Of a stretch of DNA of 64,000 nt, positions 50,837 to 60,014 are shown piece by piece. The stretch lies in NCBI GenBank assembly GCA_913060515.1, contig CAJXRZ010000014.1, forward strand, positions 39,332 through 103,331, given 5' to 3'. The notes below the pieces were generated by a model. The model saw nothing but the letters and a program-made list of their open reading frames with translations. It was not told the DNA's origin and ran no database searches. Source of the stretch: an uncultured Pseudomonadota bacterium (GTDB lineage: Bacteria; Myxococcota_A; UBA796; CAJQPC01). How positions within the stretch are numbered: position 1 is the first letter of the stretch; the number at the start of each line of letters is the position of its first letter. The position numbers and the translations under genes are program-made.

Positions 50837-53800
50837 ATGGATCAGGATCAAGAGCTGGCCCAAAAGCCAGTGTCCGCCGCGACGCCGCCACCCAAGGCCT
50901 CCCAGAAGGGGCCCATCGCCTTCATGGCGCGCAACCCTGTGGCCGCGAACCTGATGATGTTCGTGCTGATGGTGGGGGGGCTGCTGGGCCTCTTCCGCGT
51001 CAAGCAGGAGGTCTTCCCGGAGTTCAACCTGGACGCCGTCTCGGTCTCGGTGGCCTACCCAGGGGCCTCACCGGACGAAGTAGAGCAAGGCATCGTGCTT
51101 GCCGTCGAGGAGGGGGTCCGCGGCGTGGATGGCGTCAAGCGCGTCAGCTCCACCTCTGGCGAAGGCATCGGCAGCATCAACGTGGAGCTGCTCATCGACG
51201 CCGATCAGCAGCAGGCCCTCGCGGACGTCAAGAACGAGGTGGACCGCATCACCTCCTTCCCGGACGACGCCGAGGAGCCCACCGTCAAGCTGATCTCGCT
51301 GCCGAGAAAGGTGCTGGATCTGGTGGTCACCTCCAGCCCAGATGTCGGAGATGGAGGCAGCCGCGATGCCGACTTGCCCGCGCTGCACGCCACCGCCGAA
51401 GCGGTCCGGGCTGAGCTGCTCTCTCAGGACGGCATCACCAAGGTCGACCTGGCCGGTGTGCCGCCTCTGGAGCTCAGCATTGACGTGCCCAGGGAGCAGC
51501 TGGACGCCTATGGGTTGAGCCTGCAGGCCATCGCGCAGCAGATCAGTCTGTCCAGCATCGAGCTGCCTGGCGGTGAGCTGGAGACCCAAAACGGGGAGCT
51601 GCTGGTCAAGGTTGATGACCGCTCCAAGGATGTCTCCCACTTCCAAGACATCATCCTGCGCGCCCAAGGCGGTGCTGAAGTCCGTTTGGGCGACATCGCA
51701 GAGATTCGTGACACCTACGCGGACAACGATCTGGCCTTCTACTATGAGGGCAGGCGTGCCGTTCAGGTCGTCGTGTACCGGGTCGGCGATGAGACCCCAG
51801 CCGGTGTGGCCGAGGTCACCCGCGGCGTGGTGGCCGATCTGGAGACCACGCTCCCCCCTGAGCTCGACGTCGTCGTGTGGAGCGATGACTCCGAGATCTT
51901 GGCCGACCGCATCGATCTGCTCCTGCGGAACGCGCGACTGGGCTTGCTCCTGGTGCTGGTGGTGCTCGCGCTCTTTTTGGACCTGCGCCTGGCCTTTTGG
52001 GTCGGCATGGGCATTCCAATCTGCTTCTTGGGCACCTTCTTCATCATGCCGGGCCTGGACCTGAGCGTGAACATGGTGAGCCTCTTTGCCTTCATCATCA
52101 CCTTGGGACTGGTCGTCGACGACGCCATCGTGGTGGGGGAGAACGCCTTCGCCAAGCGAGAACTTGGGATGAGCTGGCCGGAGGCGGCCACGGCGGGTGC
52201 GCAGGAGATGATCGTTCCGGTCACCTTCGCCATCCTGACCACGGTCGCGGCCTTCTCGCCCCTGTTCTTCGTGCCCGGCTTCTCCGGCAAGATCTTCTTC
52301 ATGATTCCGGCGATTACCTGCTCGGTTCTTGCCTTCTCCCTCATTGAGTCCTTCTTCATCCTGCCCGCTCACTTGGCCCACGACGGCGGCTTCTTCAAGT
52401 GGAAGATCTGGCGGCCCATCATCGTGGCCCGCGAGTGGGTTGCAGGCTGGCTGCAGCGCTTCATCCATGGCCCCTTCACCACGATTCTGAACTTCGTCCT
52501 GGCCAATCGCATGGTCTCGGTCGCCGCCGCGGTGGGCATGTTGATCATCACCATCGGTGTGGTGGCCAGCGGCACGGTGCCCTTCTCTTTCTTCCCCAAG
52601 TTGGAGGCAGACCAAGTCACGGTCTCGGCCCGCTTGCCCTACGGTCCATCGACCCAGGACGCGGACCGGGTCCGAAAGGTGCTTGAGCAGAGCTTGGCGG
52701 ACGCCATCGAGGCGACCGGCACCCCGGAGATCATTGAGGGTCAGCTGACTCTGATGGGCTCTGGCGCAGCCGGTGGCGGTGGTCCCGGTGGTGGGGCTGC
52801 CTCTACGGGGTCCCACTTGGTCACAGTGCAGGTGAACCTGGTGCCCTCGGGCGAGCGCGAGCTCTCCTCCCAGGACTTTGGGAACATCTGGAAAGAGCAG
52901 ACGCCAGAGATTCCCGGGCTGGACGCCCTCATCTTTGGCTCCAGCTCTGGACCGGGCGCCGGCGCGGCAGTGGACGTTGAGATCTCTCACCCGGACGAGG
53001 CCACATTGGCCCAGGCTGCGGCAGAGATGGAGGACCTGCTGCGGGCATACGAGGACCTGAGCGATGTAGAGAACACCTACGCCTCAGGCAAATCACAGCT
53101 GACCTATTCGCTCTTGCCCGAGGCCCGTCAGTTGGGCCTGAGCAGCAGCGATGTGGGCCGCCAAGTGCGCTCAGCCTTCTATGGCTCGGAGGCCCTTCGC
53201 GAGCAGCGTGGGCGGAACGAGCTCAAGGTGATGGTGCGTCTGCCCGAGCGGCAGCGCAACTCCGAGGCGGACCTGGAAGCGCTGAAGATCCAGACCCCTG
53301 GTGGCGCCTCCGTTCCCCTGGGGGCAGTCGCCAAGTTTGAGAGAACCCAGGCCCCGACCACCATCTCTCGCTCTGAAGGCAAGCGCGTCGTCAACGTTCG
53401 CGCCGAGCTGGCTCCGGGTGTTCGCTCGCCTCAGGCTGTGCTCGACTCCCTCAACGGTGGCGTGCTCAGCGGCTTGACGGACAAGTACCCCGGCTTGACC
53501 CTGGAGTTCGCTGGCTCTCAGCGGGAGCAGGCCGAGACCTTCGGGAGCTTGGGGCCCAACTACCTCATCGCCCTCTTCGTCATCTACGCCCTGCTGGCCA
53601 TTCCCTTCCGGAGCTACCTGCAGCCGGTCATCATCATGGCGGCCATTCCCTTCGGATTCGTGGGCGCCGTCTTTGGACACTGGTTGATGGAGTACGAGCT
53701 CTCGATCATCTCCTTCATGGGGCTGATCGCGCTCACCGGCGTGGTCATCAACGACAGCTTGGTGTTGATGGACGCCATCAACGCCCACCGCAGAGACGGC

Positions 53801-54118
53801 ATGGGTGCCTCGGAGGCCGTGATCAAAGCGGCCACCCGTCGCTTCAGGCCCATCATGCTGACCTCGTTGACGACCTTCTTGGGACTGGCTCCAATGATCT
53901 TGGAGACCAGCATGCAGGCGCGCTTCCTGATTCCGATGGCCCTGAGCCTGGGCTTCGGGGTGCTCTTCGTGACCGTCATCGTTCTGCTCATCATCCCGGC
54001 CATCTACATGCTGGTCGAGGACGCCCTGGGCTGGATCGGCAAGGACTTGGCGCCAGAGCCGGATCCGGACGCTGCGGAAGAGGTTCTGGTGCAGGAGGAG
54101 AGCCTCGCGGCCAAGTAG
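50837..54118 (+). CDS. RND-family efflux transporter permease
   Basis: 1093 residues with the AcrB-like plan of 12 helices and two large periplasmic loops. An N-terminal extension (1-30) precedes the first helix (NPVAANLMMFVLMVGGLLGL). VKQEVFPEFNLDAVSVSVAYPGASPDEVEQ and the proton-relay Asp pair in TLGLVVDDAIVVGE are typical. A Gly-rich insert (about residues 640-655) is unusual. Substrates cannot be set. It is the last gene of the tetR operon, three bases after the adaptor. Confidence 0.95.
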   Translation: MDQDQELAQKPVSAATPPPKASQKGPIAFMARNPVAANLMMFVLMVGGLLGLFRVKQEVFPEFNLDAVSVSVAYPGASPDEVEQGIVLAVEEGVRGVDGVKRVSSTSGEGIGSINVELLIDADQQQALADVKNEVDRITSFPDDAEEPTVKLISLPRKVLDLVVTSSPDVGDGGSRDADLPALHATAEAVRAELLSQDGITKVDLAGVPPLELSIDVPREQLDAYGLSLQAIAQQISLSSIELPGGELETQNGELLVKVDDRSKDVSHFQDIILRAQGGAEVRLGDIAEIRDTYADNDLAFYYEGRRAVQVVVYRVGDETPAGVAEVTRGVVADLETTLPPELDVVVWSDDSEILADRIDLLLRNARLGLLLVLVVLALFLDLRLAFWVGMGIPICFLGTFFIMPGLDLSVNMVSLFAFIITLGLVVDDAIVVGENAFAKRELGMSWPEAATAGAQEMIVPVTFAILTTVAAFSPLFFVPGFSGKIFFMIPAITCSVLAFSLIESFFILPAHLAHDGGFFKWKIWRPIIVAREWVAGWLQRFIHGPFTTILNFVLANRMVSVAAAVGMLIITIGVVASGTVPFSFFPKLEADQVTVSARLPYGPSTQDADRVRKVLEQSLADAIEATGTPEIIEGQLTLMGSGAAGGGGPGGGAASTGSHLVTVQVNLVPSGERELSSQDFGNIWKEQTPEIPGLDALIFGSSSGPGAGAAVDVEISHPDEATLAQAAAEMEDLLRAYEDLSDVENTYASGKSQLTYSLLPEARQLGLSSSDVGRQVRSAFYGSEALREQRGRNELKVMVRLPERQRNSEADLEALKIQTPGGASVPLGAVAKFERTQAPTTISRSEGKRVVNVRAELAPGVRSPQAVLDSLNGGVLSGLTDKYPGLTLEFAGSQREQAETFGSLGPNYLIALFVIYALLAIPFRSYLQPVIIMAAIPFGFVGAVFGHWLMEYELSIISFMGLIALTGVVINDSLVLMDAINAHRRDGMGASEAVIKAATRRFRPIMLTSLTTFLGLAPMILETSMQARFLIPMALSLGFGVLFVTVIVLLIIPAIYMLVEDALGWIGKDLAPEPDPDAAEEVLVQEESLAAK

Positions 54119-54157
54119 GGGGTGGCCAGGAGCCCGGGAGTGGGTCAGGATGCGGTC

Positions 54158-55513
54158 ATGCTCTGCAAGACCACACTGATTTCTGCCCAGCTCCTGGCCG
54201 GCTGGCTGCCCAACTCCTCTGGCTACCAGGACAGCGAGAGCCACCCCATTCGCTGTCACTATGAGCTGGAAGAGGACGCCGGACGCTGCGCCGTGGTTTT
54301 GGGTGCGGTGGAGAAGGCCTGGGTCGCGCAAGTCGACGGGATCGGCTTCCCTCCGCCAGTGCCCGACGCGGACGGTCTATTGGACGTCTACTTGCACCAG
54401 GATCCGGACGGCGGCGCCTATGCTTGGTGTGGCACCAACCCGGACGTCGATGACAAAGACGGACGCAGCGGCTGTGCGGCCATCATCGCGATCGACCGGG
54501 AGATCCCAGACAAGATCCTTCCCTGGTTTCTCGCCCACGAGTTCAACCACACCCTGCAGTGGGCCATCGACTTCAACGAGGGCACCCTGCCGGTCTGGGA
54601 GGGCACCGCCACCGCCGCCGAGGCGTGGACCGACTCGAGCAAGTTCCGGGTGGACAAGGACTACGTCGAAGACTTCCAGGCGACCCCTTGGTTGGGCATG
54701 TTGGGGGACGGCAGCTTCCTCTGGGATGAGTATGAGATTTGGTCCTACAGCGAGTACGGCTCCGCCCTGTGGATTCAGTTCTTGGACACGGAGTACGGCG
54801 ACGGACAGGGGAGCGGCGGGCGAGACCTCTGGTTTGCCTTGGCCCAGGAAGGGCTGCCGAACGATCCCGACGTCCTGGACGGCGTGGAGACGCTGACCGG
54901 GGACTGGCGGGACGCCTTGATGGAGTTCTCGCTCCTCAGGACACGCGTGGGGACCTCGGCTGCGCCAGAGTGGGCCAGCTACTTGGAGGACCGAGGGGCC
55001 TTGGTGCCCGAAGCGCGTCTCGCAGCGGCAGAGGGGCTCTTGACCCCTGTCATTCAACCCTATGAGACCGGGGCGGTGTACTGGGTGCTGACCGACTTGC
55101 CCGCGGACCGGGACATCCGTCTCACGGTGGACGGGGAAGAAGAAGGGGAGTGGGGTTTGGTCTGGGCCACGGACGCCGAGGGTTCTTGGGAACGCAGCCG
55201 AAGCATGAGCTTCTCACCACCGGCCGGCGCAAGCGAGGTCTGGGTAGGCCTCGTCAACCTGGACCACGCCAACTACGCGCGCTCTGCCTCCCTCCAAGCC
55301 CTCAAGGCTGGCCAGCAGCAGATCTCCCTGGAGATTGAGCTGCCCGAGCCCCAGGAACCCCAGGACACTGGCGATACCGGCGATACCGTTGACACCGGCG
55401 TTGAAGCCCCACCTGCAGAGAGTGGATGCGGGGGCTGCTCAGGCACTGGCGGGGTGGGCGCTTGGTGGCTGCTCTCGGGCCTGCTTCTGCTTCGGCGGCG
55501 TCGCAGCCAATAG
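54158..55513 (+). CDS. HEXXH metalloprotease-like protein with MYXO-CTERM-type tail
   Basis: 451 residues. A zinc-protease motif HEFNHTLQW lies near residue 128, with downstream glutamates in WEGTATAAEAW that could be the third ligand, so a gluzincin-type peptidase is possible. The end carries a DTGDTGDTVDTG spacer, a Cys-Gly cluster (SGCGGCSGTGG), a hydrophobic helix and RRRR, the form of MYXO-CTERM surface-sorting tails. The N-terminus (MLCKTTLISAQLLAGW) is a poor signal peptide; a GTG at 54122 is an alternative start. It follows the RND gene closely but is functionally separate as far as can be seen. Confidence 0.8.
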   Translation: MLCKTTLISAQLLAGWLPNSSGYQDSESHPIRCHYELEEDAGRCAVVLGAVEKAWVAQVDGIGFPPPVPDADGLLDVYLHQDPDGGAYAWCGTNPDVDDKDGRSGCAAIIAIDREIPDKILPWFLAHEFNHTLQWAIDFNEGTLPVWEGTATAAEAWTDSSKFRVDKDYVEDFQATPWLGMLGDGSFLWDEYEIWSYSEYGSALWIQFLDTEYGDGQGSGGRDLWFALAQEGLPNDPDVLDGVETLTGDWRDALMEFSLLRTRVGTSAAPEWASYLEDRGALVPEARLAAAEGLLTPVIQPYETGAVYWVLTDLPADRDIRLTVDGEEEGEWGLVWATDAEGSWERSRSMSFSPPAGASEVWVGLVNLDHANYARSASLQALKAGQQQISLEIELPEPQEPQDTGDTGDTVDTGVEAPPAESGCGGCSGTGGVGAWWLLSGLLLLRRRRSQ

Positions 55514-55525
55514 GGAGGGCGCAGC

Positions 55526-56521
55526 TCAGCGCATCCACCCCTCGATCACGGCTTCCTGACTCACCAGCATGCGCTCGGCTCCGCCATCTTCGGGGCGGAA
55601 CCAGAGCTCCATGGACACGGTGTAGGGCGCGCCCCAGTCCCCCTCGTAGACCACGACTTCGCTGCGGTAGGGGTGCTGCACGCCAGGGTCCTGGCCAAAG
55701 GCGACGGTGCGCGTGGACTTGGGCTCGATGCGGCTGGGACTGAGCAGCTCGCCTTCCTTGCCCTGTACTTCCGCCGGCGGCGTCTCTCCCTGCGCTGGAC
55801 CGGCGTAGCGCACTTTGGCGTAGACCTGCCCTGGTGCCCGAGGGTTGACCCAGGCGCGCAGCTGATAGATGCCAGGCTGCATGCCCTCTGCCACGACCAA
55901 CTCTGCAGAGCCGGCCTTGGAGCTGATCTCCAGGGTGCCTGCCAGGGCTTGCTCGAGGGTGGACTCAATCTCTGCCAAGGTGGCCTGGGTGTAGCCGCGG
56001 GTGTCTACTTGAGACTGCTCCATGACCTCCAGGTTCAAGCCGCTGGGAGACTGAATGATGAGGTAGGAGCTCTTTCCGGGCTGGCCCTCGTCGTTCTCAA
56101 GGTTCAGCTGCACGGGGCCGCTGCTCGGTGTGGCTTGGACGGCGACGCCGCGGGGCCGACCGTAGCCGTGTACACAGTCCAGGGGCAGAATCACGCGGGT
56201 CTGCACCACGTCATTTCCGCTGGAGAAGTCGCTGTAGAAGCCGTTTAGGCTGGGCTGGTAGCGCCCCTCCATGTCTGGCTCCATGCGTACGGCGACCTGG
56301 CAGGCGGAGCCGTCTTGTCCATTCATTTGCCGCAGATCCCAGTGCGGGTGGGCGGCCAGAGCCAGCTCAACTTTGGCCCGGCCCTCCGCGTCCAGAGACT
56401 GGAGGATGGGCATGGAGACATCGACGATTGCATCCGTCGGCGAGGTCACCGGGTGCCCAGGCCCGTACAGCAGGGAGTCTCCTAGGCCACAGGCCAGGAG
56501 CAGGAGCAGGGTCAGGATCAC
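55526..56521 (-). CDS. predicted lipoprotein, unknown function
   Basis: 331 residues. The lipoprotein signal is MILTLLLLLAC, with no basic residue and no earlier start in the frame. The mature part has two beta-rich regions separated by a helical segment (ATLAEIESTLEQALAG, about residue 185). No family is recognised. The ATG overlaps the exonuclease III stop by four bases. It converges with the MYXO-CTERM gene across 12 bases. Confidence 0.75.
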   Translation of the reverse strand: MILTLLLLLACGLGDSLLYGPGHPVTSPTDAIVDVSMPILQSLDAEGRAKVELALAAHPHWDLRQMNGQDGSACQVAVRMEPDMEGRYQPSLNGFYSDFSSGNDVVQTRVILPLDCVHGYGRPRGVAVQATPSSGPVQLNLENDEGQPGKSSYLIIQSPSGLNLEVMEQSQVDTRGYTQATLAEIESTLEQALAGTLEISSKAGSAELVVAEGMQPGIYQLRAWVNPRAPGQVYAKVRYAGPAQGETPPAEVQGKEGELLSPSRIEPKSTRTVAFGQDPGVQHPYRSEVVVYEGDWGAPYTVSMELWFRPEDGGAERMLVSQEAVIEGWMR

Positions 56522-57285
56522 GGCCAGGCCAGATCGATGGACACTGGGCAGTGGTCCGAGCCAAGCACTTGGTCATGGATTTCACTGGCTTGAATGCGTG
56601 GCTTCAGGTCTTGGCTGGCCAGCCAGTAGTCCAGTCGCCACCCAACGTTCCGCTCTCGGGCGCCGCCGCGGTTGCTCCACCAAGAGTAGCGCTCGGGCTC
56701 GGGGTGGAAGAGCCTGAAGGCGTCCACCAAGCCGGCGTCCATGTAGCGGTCCATCCATTGGCGCTCGATGTCCATGAAACCCGACTTTTTTCGGTTGGCT
56801 TTGGGGCGGGCCAGATCGATCTCGGTGTGGCTCGTGTTCAAGTCGCCGGTGACCAAGACCGAGTGTCCAGCGGCGATGTCTTTGGACAAGCGCTCCAGCA
56901 GGTCACTGTAGTAGTCCAGCTTGTAGGCCAAGCGCTCCGGGCCCTTGCCCCCGTTGGGGAAGTAGCCGCCGTAGACCCTGAGCTTGCCGATGCTGACCAC
57001 TTGAGTCCGGCCCTCGACGGCGTACTTTGGGTAGCCAAAGCCGGCCTCGACGCCGTCCAATGGGACGCGGCTGGCGACTGCGACGCCGCTGTAGCCCTTC
57101 TTCTCGGCGTTGTGCCAGTGCCAGGTGTAGCCCGTGAGCTGCTCCAGCTCCTTGGGCTCTTGCCCAGGCTGCAAGCGGGTCTCCTGGAGCATCAAGATGT
57201 CGGGGTTCAGGGACTTGACCGCGTCCACGAAGCCCTTCCGTGCGCAAGCGCGCAGACCGTTCACGTTCCAGCTGACAAGACGCAT
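56518..57285 (-). CDS. xthA: exodeoxyribonuclease III
   Basis: 255 residues; a base-excision-repair nuclease acting at abasic sites and 3' ends. SWNVNGLRA, LQETRLQPGQ, VTGDLNTSHTEIDLARP and VLGSDHCPVSIDL give the full metal and catalytic set. Length is normal. Its ATG directly abuts the stop of the CDF gene, so these minus-strand genes form one transcript. Confidence 0.96.
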   Translation of the reverse strand: MRLVSWNVNGLRACARKGFVDAVKSLNPDILMLQETRLQPGQEPKELEQLTGYTWHWHNAEKKGYSGVAVASRVPLDGVEAGFGYPKYAVEGRTQVVSIGKLRVYGGYFPNGGKGPERLAYKLDYYSDLLERLSKDIAAGHSVLVTGDLNTSHTEIDLARPKANRKKSGFMDIERQWMDRYMDAGLVDAFRLFHPEPERYSWWSNRGGARERNVGWRLDYWLASQDLKPRIQASEIHDQVLGSDHCPVSIDLAWP

Positions 57286-58305
57286 CTACTCGGCCTCCAA
57301 GTCAATGCGGCTCATACCGGGAATCTCATCCTTGATGCGGTCTTCCAATCGGTCGACTTCCACGGCCATTTGCTGGGTGATGCGTTCACCGAACACCACC
57401 AAGTAGGCCCGCAACTGCTCGGGATCGTTGATCTCCTCCCAGGTGCCGTCCAAGTCTTCTTCTGCCAGGGTTCGGCGGGCCAGCTCTTGGCCGTCAAAGT
57501 CGATCTGGGCGCGCATCTCTGCGCTGGCTGCCCCGGTCACGGTCGCGCGCATCTGGTCGACTTCCTCGACCACTGGGTCGGACTCCAGCACCTTCTCGAG
57601 TCGGTCGCTGACGCTGACGTCCACGGCCTTTCCGATCAGGAAGGTGCGGTTCTTCTGAATCAAGAAGATGGCCAAGACACCCATCAGCAGACCGATCGCA
57701 ATGGAGCCCGCTCCATCCCAGATCGCGTTGCCGGTCCAGTGGGCCATTCCCATCGCAGCACCGGCGATGACCACACCGATGACCGCTGCAGAGTCCTCGA
57801 ACAGGACCGCAACACCCATGGGGTCCGGGCCCTTGCGCACGTAGTCCATCAGGGTCCAGTTCTGCTCGGCTGCTGCCGCCTTGACCGCCTTGAAGGCGAC
57901 CCAGAGAGACCAGCCCTCAACCACAAAGGCCAAGACCAGAACGACCCAAGCCACGGTCAAGTTCTCGACCGCATGCGCGTTGCCAGCCAGGGCATCCTGG
58001 ATGGTGTGGATGCCGTGTACGACGGTCACGCCACAGCCCAAGAAGAAGATTCCCACTGCGGAGATCAAGGCCCAGAGGAACTGCTCTCGCGTGTACCCGT
58101 AGGGGTGCTCGTCGTCGGGGGCCTGCTGGCTCTTCTTGATGCCCAGGGCGAGCAGAGACTGGTTGCCCACGTCGGCTGCGCTGTGGATGCCTTCTGAGAG
58201 CATCGCCCCGCTGCCGGTCGCGAAGAACGCGGCGAATTTTGCCACCGTGACGATCGAGTTCGCTACGATTGCCGCATAGACGGCTTTGGCGCTGCCACCT
58301 GCCAT
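57286..58305 (-). CDS. cation diffusion facilitator, ZnT9-like
   Basis: 339 residues with six membrane helices in the first two thirds and a soluble C-terminal domain. Helix II has the metal motif HSAAD, but helix V reads EDSAAVIG instead of the usual HxxxD. HPYGYTREQFLWALISAVGI and FFLGCGVTVVHG match the SLC30A9 (ZnT9) subgroup. It probably exports or moves Zn or Mn. AAGGAG is seven bases before the ATG. Confidence 0.9.
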   Translation of the reverse strand: MAGGSAKAVYAAIVANSIVTVAKFAAFFATGSGAMLSEGIHSAADVGNQSLLALGIKKSQQAPDDEHPYGYTREQFLWALISAVGIFFLGCGVTVVHGIHTIQDALAGNAHAVENLTVAWVVLVLAFVVEGWSLWVAFKAVKAAAAEQNWTLMDYVRKGPDPMGVAVLFEDSAAVIGVVIAGAAMGMAHWTGNAIWDGAGSIAIGLLMGVLAIFLIQKNRTFLIGKAVDVSVSDRLEKVLESDPVVEEVDQMRATVTGAASAEMRAQIDFDGQELARRTLAEEDLDGTWEEINDPEQLRAYLVVFGERITQQMAVEVDRLEDRIKDEIPGMSRIDLEAE

Positions 58306-58386
58306 GGAGACTCCTTCCCGGCCCTGTCCTGAATGGCGCAGCGCTCTGGGGGAGGGGAGCCTAACGCGCCCGACTCTGACCGCTGC

Positions 58387-58899
58387 CTACTCGGCGTAGT
58401 CGTAGTCGTACTCGTCTTCTTCTTCGATGTTCTCAATGGCGGAGAGCATCTTCTCCAGCAGCACTTGCTCACGGCTGGTGGAGCTCGGAACGTCGATCCA
58501 GCGGTAGACGGAGCCGGTGAACTCCAAGTTGGCCGAGACCAGGTCCTTCTCAACCTGCTCCTGGCAGATCATCTCGACCTCGGTGCGGGAGCCGTCCTTG
58601 CGAACATGGACCGTCATGCGCCAACGAACGGGCTCCGGGATGCGGGTACCCCCGTAGGTCTTGTAGAGGTAGTCGCTGTGGTCGCGCACCCAACGGGTCT
58701 GGATCAGTCCACGGGACTCATCCATGGTCTCCAAAGGCGCCGCCTTGCCCATGACTTCGATCGCGGCGTTCCACACCGTGCTCGGGTCCTCTTGGAAGGT
58801 GCCAGCCACGGGCCGCTCATCCCAGGCAGGCAAGCTGTCCTCGGGAAAAGGGTTCTTGGGCCAACAGGCGGTGAGCAGGGTCAGCGCAAGCAGCAGCAT
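58387..58899 (-). CDS. predicted lipoprotein, unknown function
   Basis: 170 residues with signal [12 protein letters not shown]. The mature part has an N-terminal Pro-rich linker, then an alpha/beta region (VWNAAIEVMGKAA, TVHVRKDGSRTEVEMIC) and an acidic Glu/Asp/Tyr tail. The order loosely recalls BamC-like or DUF-type outer-membrane lipoproteins. An in-frame ATG at 58932 would give a longer start containing an Arg. It lies upstream of the CDF gene on the same strand. Confidence 0.7.
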   Translation of the reverse strand: MLLLALTLLTACWPKNPFPEDSLPAWDERPVAGTFQEDPSTVWNAAIEVMGKAAPLETMDESRGLIQTRWVRDHSDYLYKTYGGTRIPEPVRWRMTVHVRKDGSRTEVEMICQEQVEKDLVSANLEFTGSVYRWIDVPSSTSREQVLLEKMLSAIENIEEEDEYDYDYAE

Positions 58900-58976
58900 G
58901 GCGGAAAGGTCCTCCGGAAGGGGCCTGAGCATAGCACCCGCAGCCTTGTAGGGCGCGCACGCGGTAGGCTGAAGGC

Positions 58977-59804
58977 ATGAAGATGCGCATCTTGGTGGCT
59001 CTGGACGAGTCTCGTTGGTCTGCGGCCGCGGCAACCACGGCTCTGCGAATGGCGGCGGCTTCACCAGAAGATGTCGACCTGTGCGCTGTGCATGTGGTGC
59101 CGGTGGCGCCTTTGTCTGGTGTGTTGTTGCGCGACTTGGCCGGCCTGATGGGCTTTGAGCCCGTGTTGGTGCCCGAGCAAGTCGACGCCGCCTATCGCGC
59201 CCGAGGCCAGGTCTTGCTGGACCGCTTCAAGGCACGCTGTGAGGCGGCTGGCCTCTCTCACAGCCTGCACTTGGACAGGGGCAACACGGTCACCCGCCTG
59301 GTCCACCACGCCAATGACTGCGACCTGATGATCTGTGGCGTGCGCGGGGAAGACGAAGAGCTGGATCCTGGAAGCGGGGGAGGCACCCTGGAGCGCTTGG
59401 TGCGCCGCAGTCCCATCTCGATGCTCATCGTCTCCGACACAGCACCCCGCATGGAGCGGGTCGCCATTGGCTACGACGGCAGCGAGGGCGCGCAGTGTGC
59501 GATCAAGGCCGTGCGTCACTTGGCCGAGGTCTTGGACTTCGAGGCCCGGTTGATGTTTGTCGGCCAGGAAGAGGGCATCCTGGAGCCCGCCCAGGCCTCT
59601 CTTGAGCGGGACGGCATCAAGACCGAGTGCATCGTGATGGATGGAGAGCCCCACGAAGTGCTGGCCGCCGGGGCCATGGATGCAGGCGCAGATCTGTTGG
59701 TCATGGGGTACCGCGGCCGCTCTTGGCTCTCGGATGTTTTGCTCGGTCGGGTCACAGAGTTTCTACTAGGGGAACTCCCCATCGCGATGTTGGTCGCTCG
59801 ATAG
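58977..59804 (+). CDS. tandem universal stress protein
   Basis: 275 residues with two UspA domains (1-150 and 155-275). The second has the ATP-type GYDGSEGA and MGYRGRSWLSDVLLGRVTE signature; the first is less complete. Such proteins bind ATP and respond to stress. The start may be 58977 or the ATG at 58983, which has better spacing to AAGG. Confidence 0.9.
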   Translation: MKMRILVALDESRWSAAAATTALRMAAASPEDVDLCAVHVVPVAPLSGVLLRDLAGLMGFEPVLVPEQVDAAYRARGQVLLDRFKARCEAAGLSHSLHLDRGNTVTRLVHHANDCDLMICGVRGEDEELDPGSGGGTLERLVRRSPISMLIVSDTAPRMERVAIGYDGSEGAQCAIKAVRHLAEVLDFEARLMFVGQEEGILEPAQASLERDGIKTECIVMDGEPHEVLAAGAMDAGADLLVMGYRGRSWLSDVLLGRVTEFLLGELPIAMLVAR

Positions 59805-60014
59805 AGAGACAGCGGCAGATTCCCCTTGAAAAGGGTGGCCTTCCGCGTCACACTGGACGTGTCAAGAGGCAGGATTGAGGCCGATCTTTGGCAAGCTTTG
59901 CCCCTTCGGTGATCCTTGCCTTGAAGCGCCGCCTGCAACCCTGTAGAAGACTCCACAGGCCTCCTCCTGCGGGGCCTTCCCCGCCGCTCTCCCCGCCGCA
60001 CTCCTCCCGCTCGC

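Noticed and set aside
55364..55400. Short tandem GATACCGGC-type repeats, considered as a repeat array
   Set aside because: They encode the DTGDTGDT spacer before the MYXO-CTERM-type tail; too few copies and in frame, so a coding low-complexity stretch.
56128..58197. A 689-codon plus-strand frame opposite xthA and the CDF gene
   Set aside because: It is a shadow of two well-supported minus-strand genes; the translation is low-complexity with no domain.
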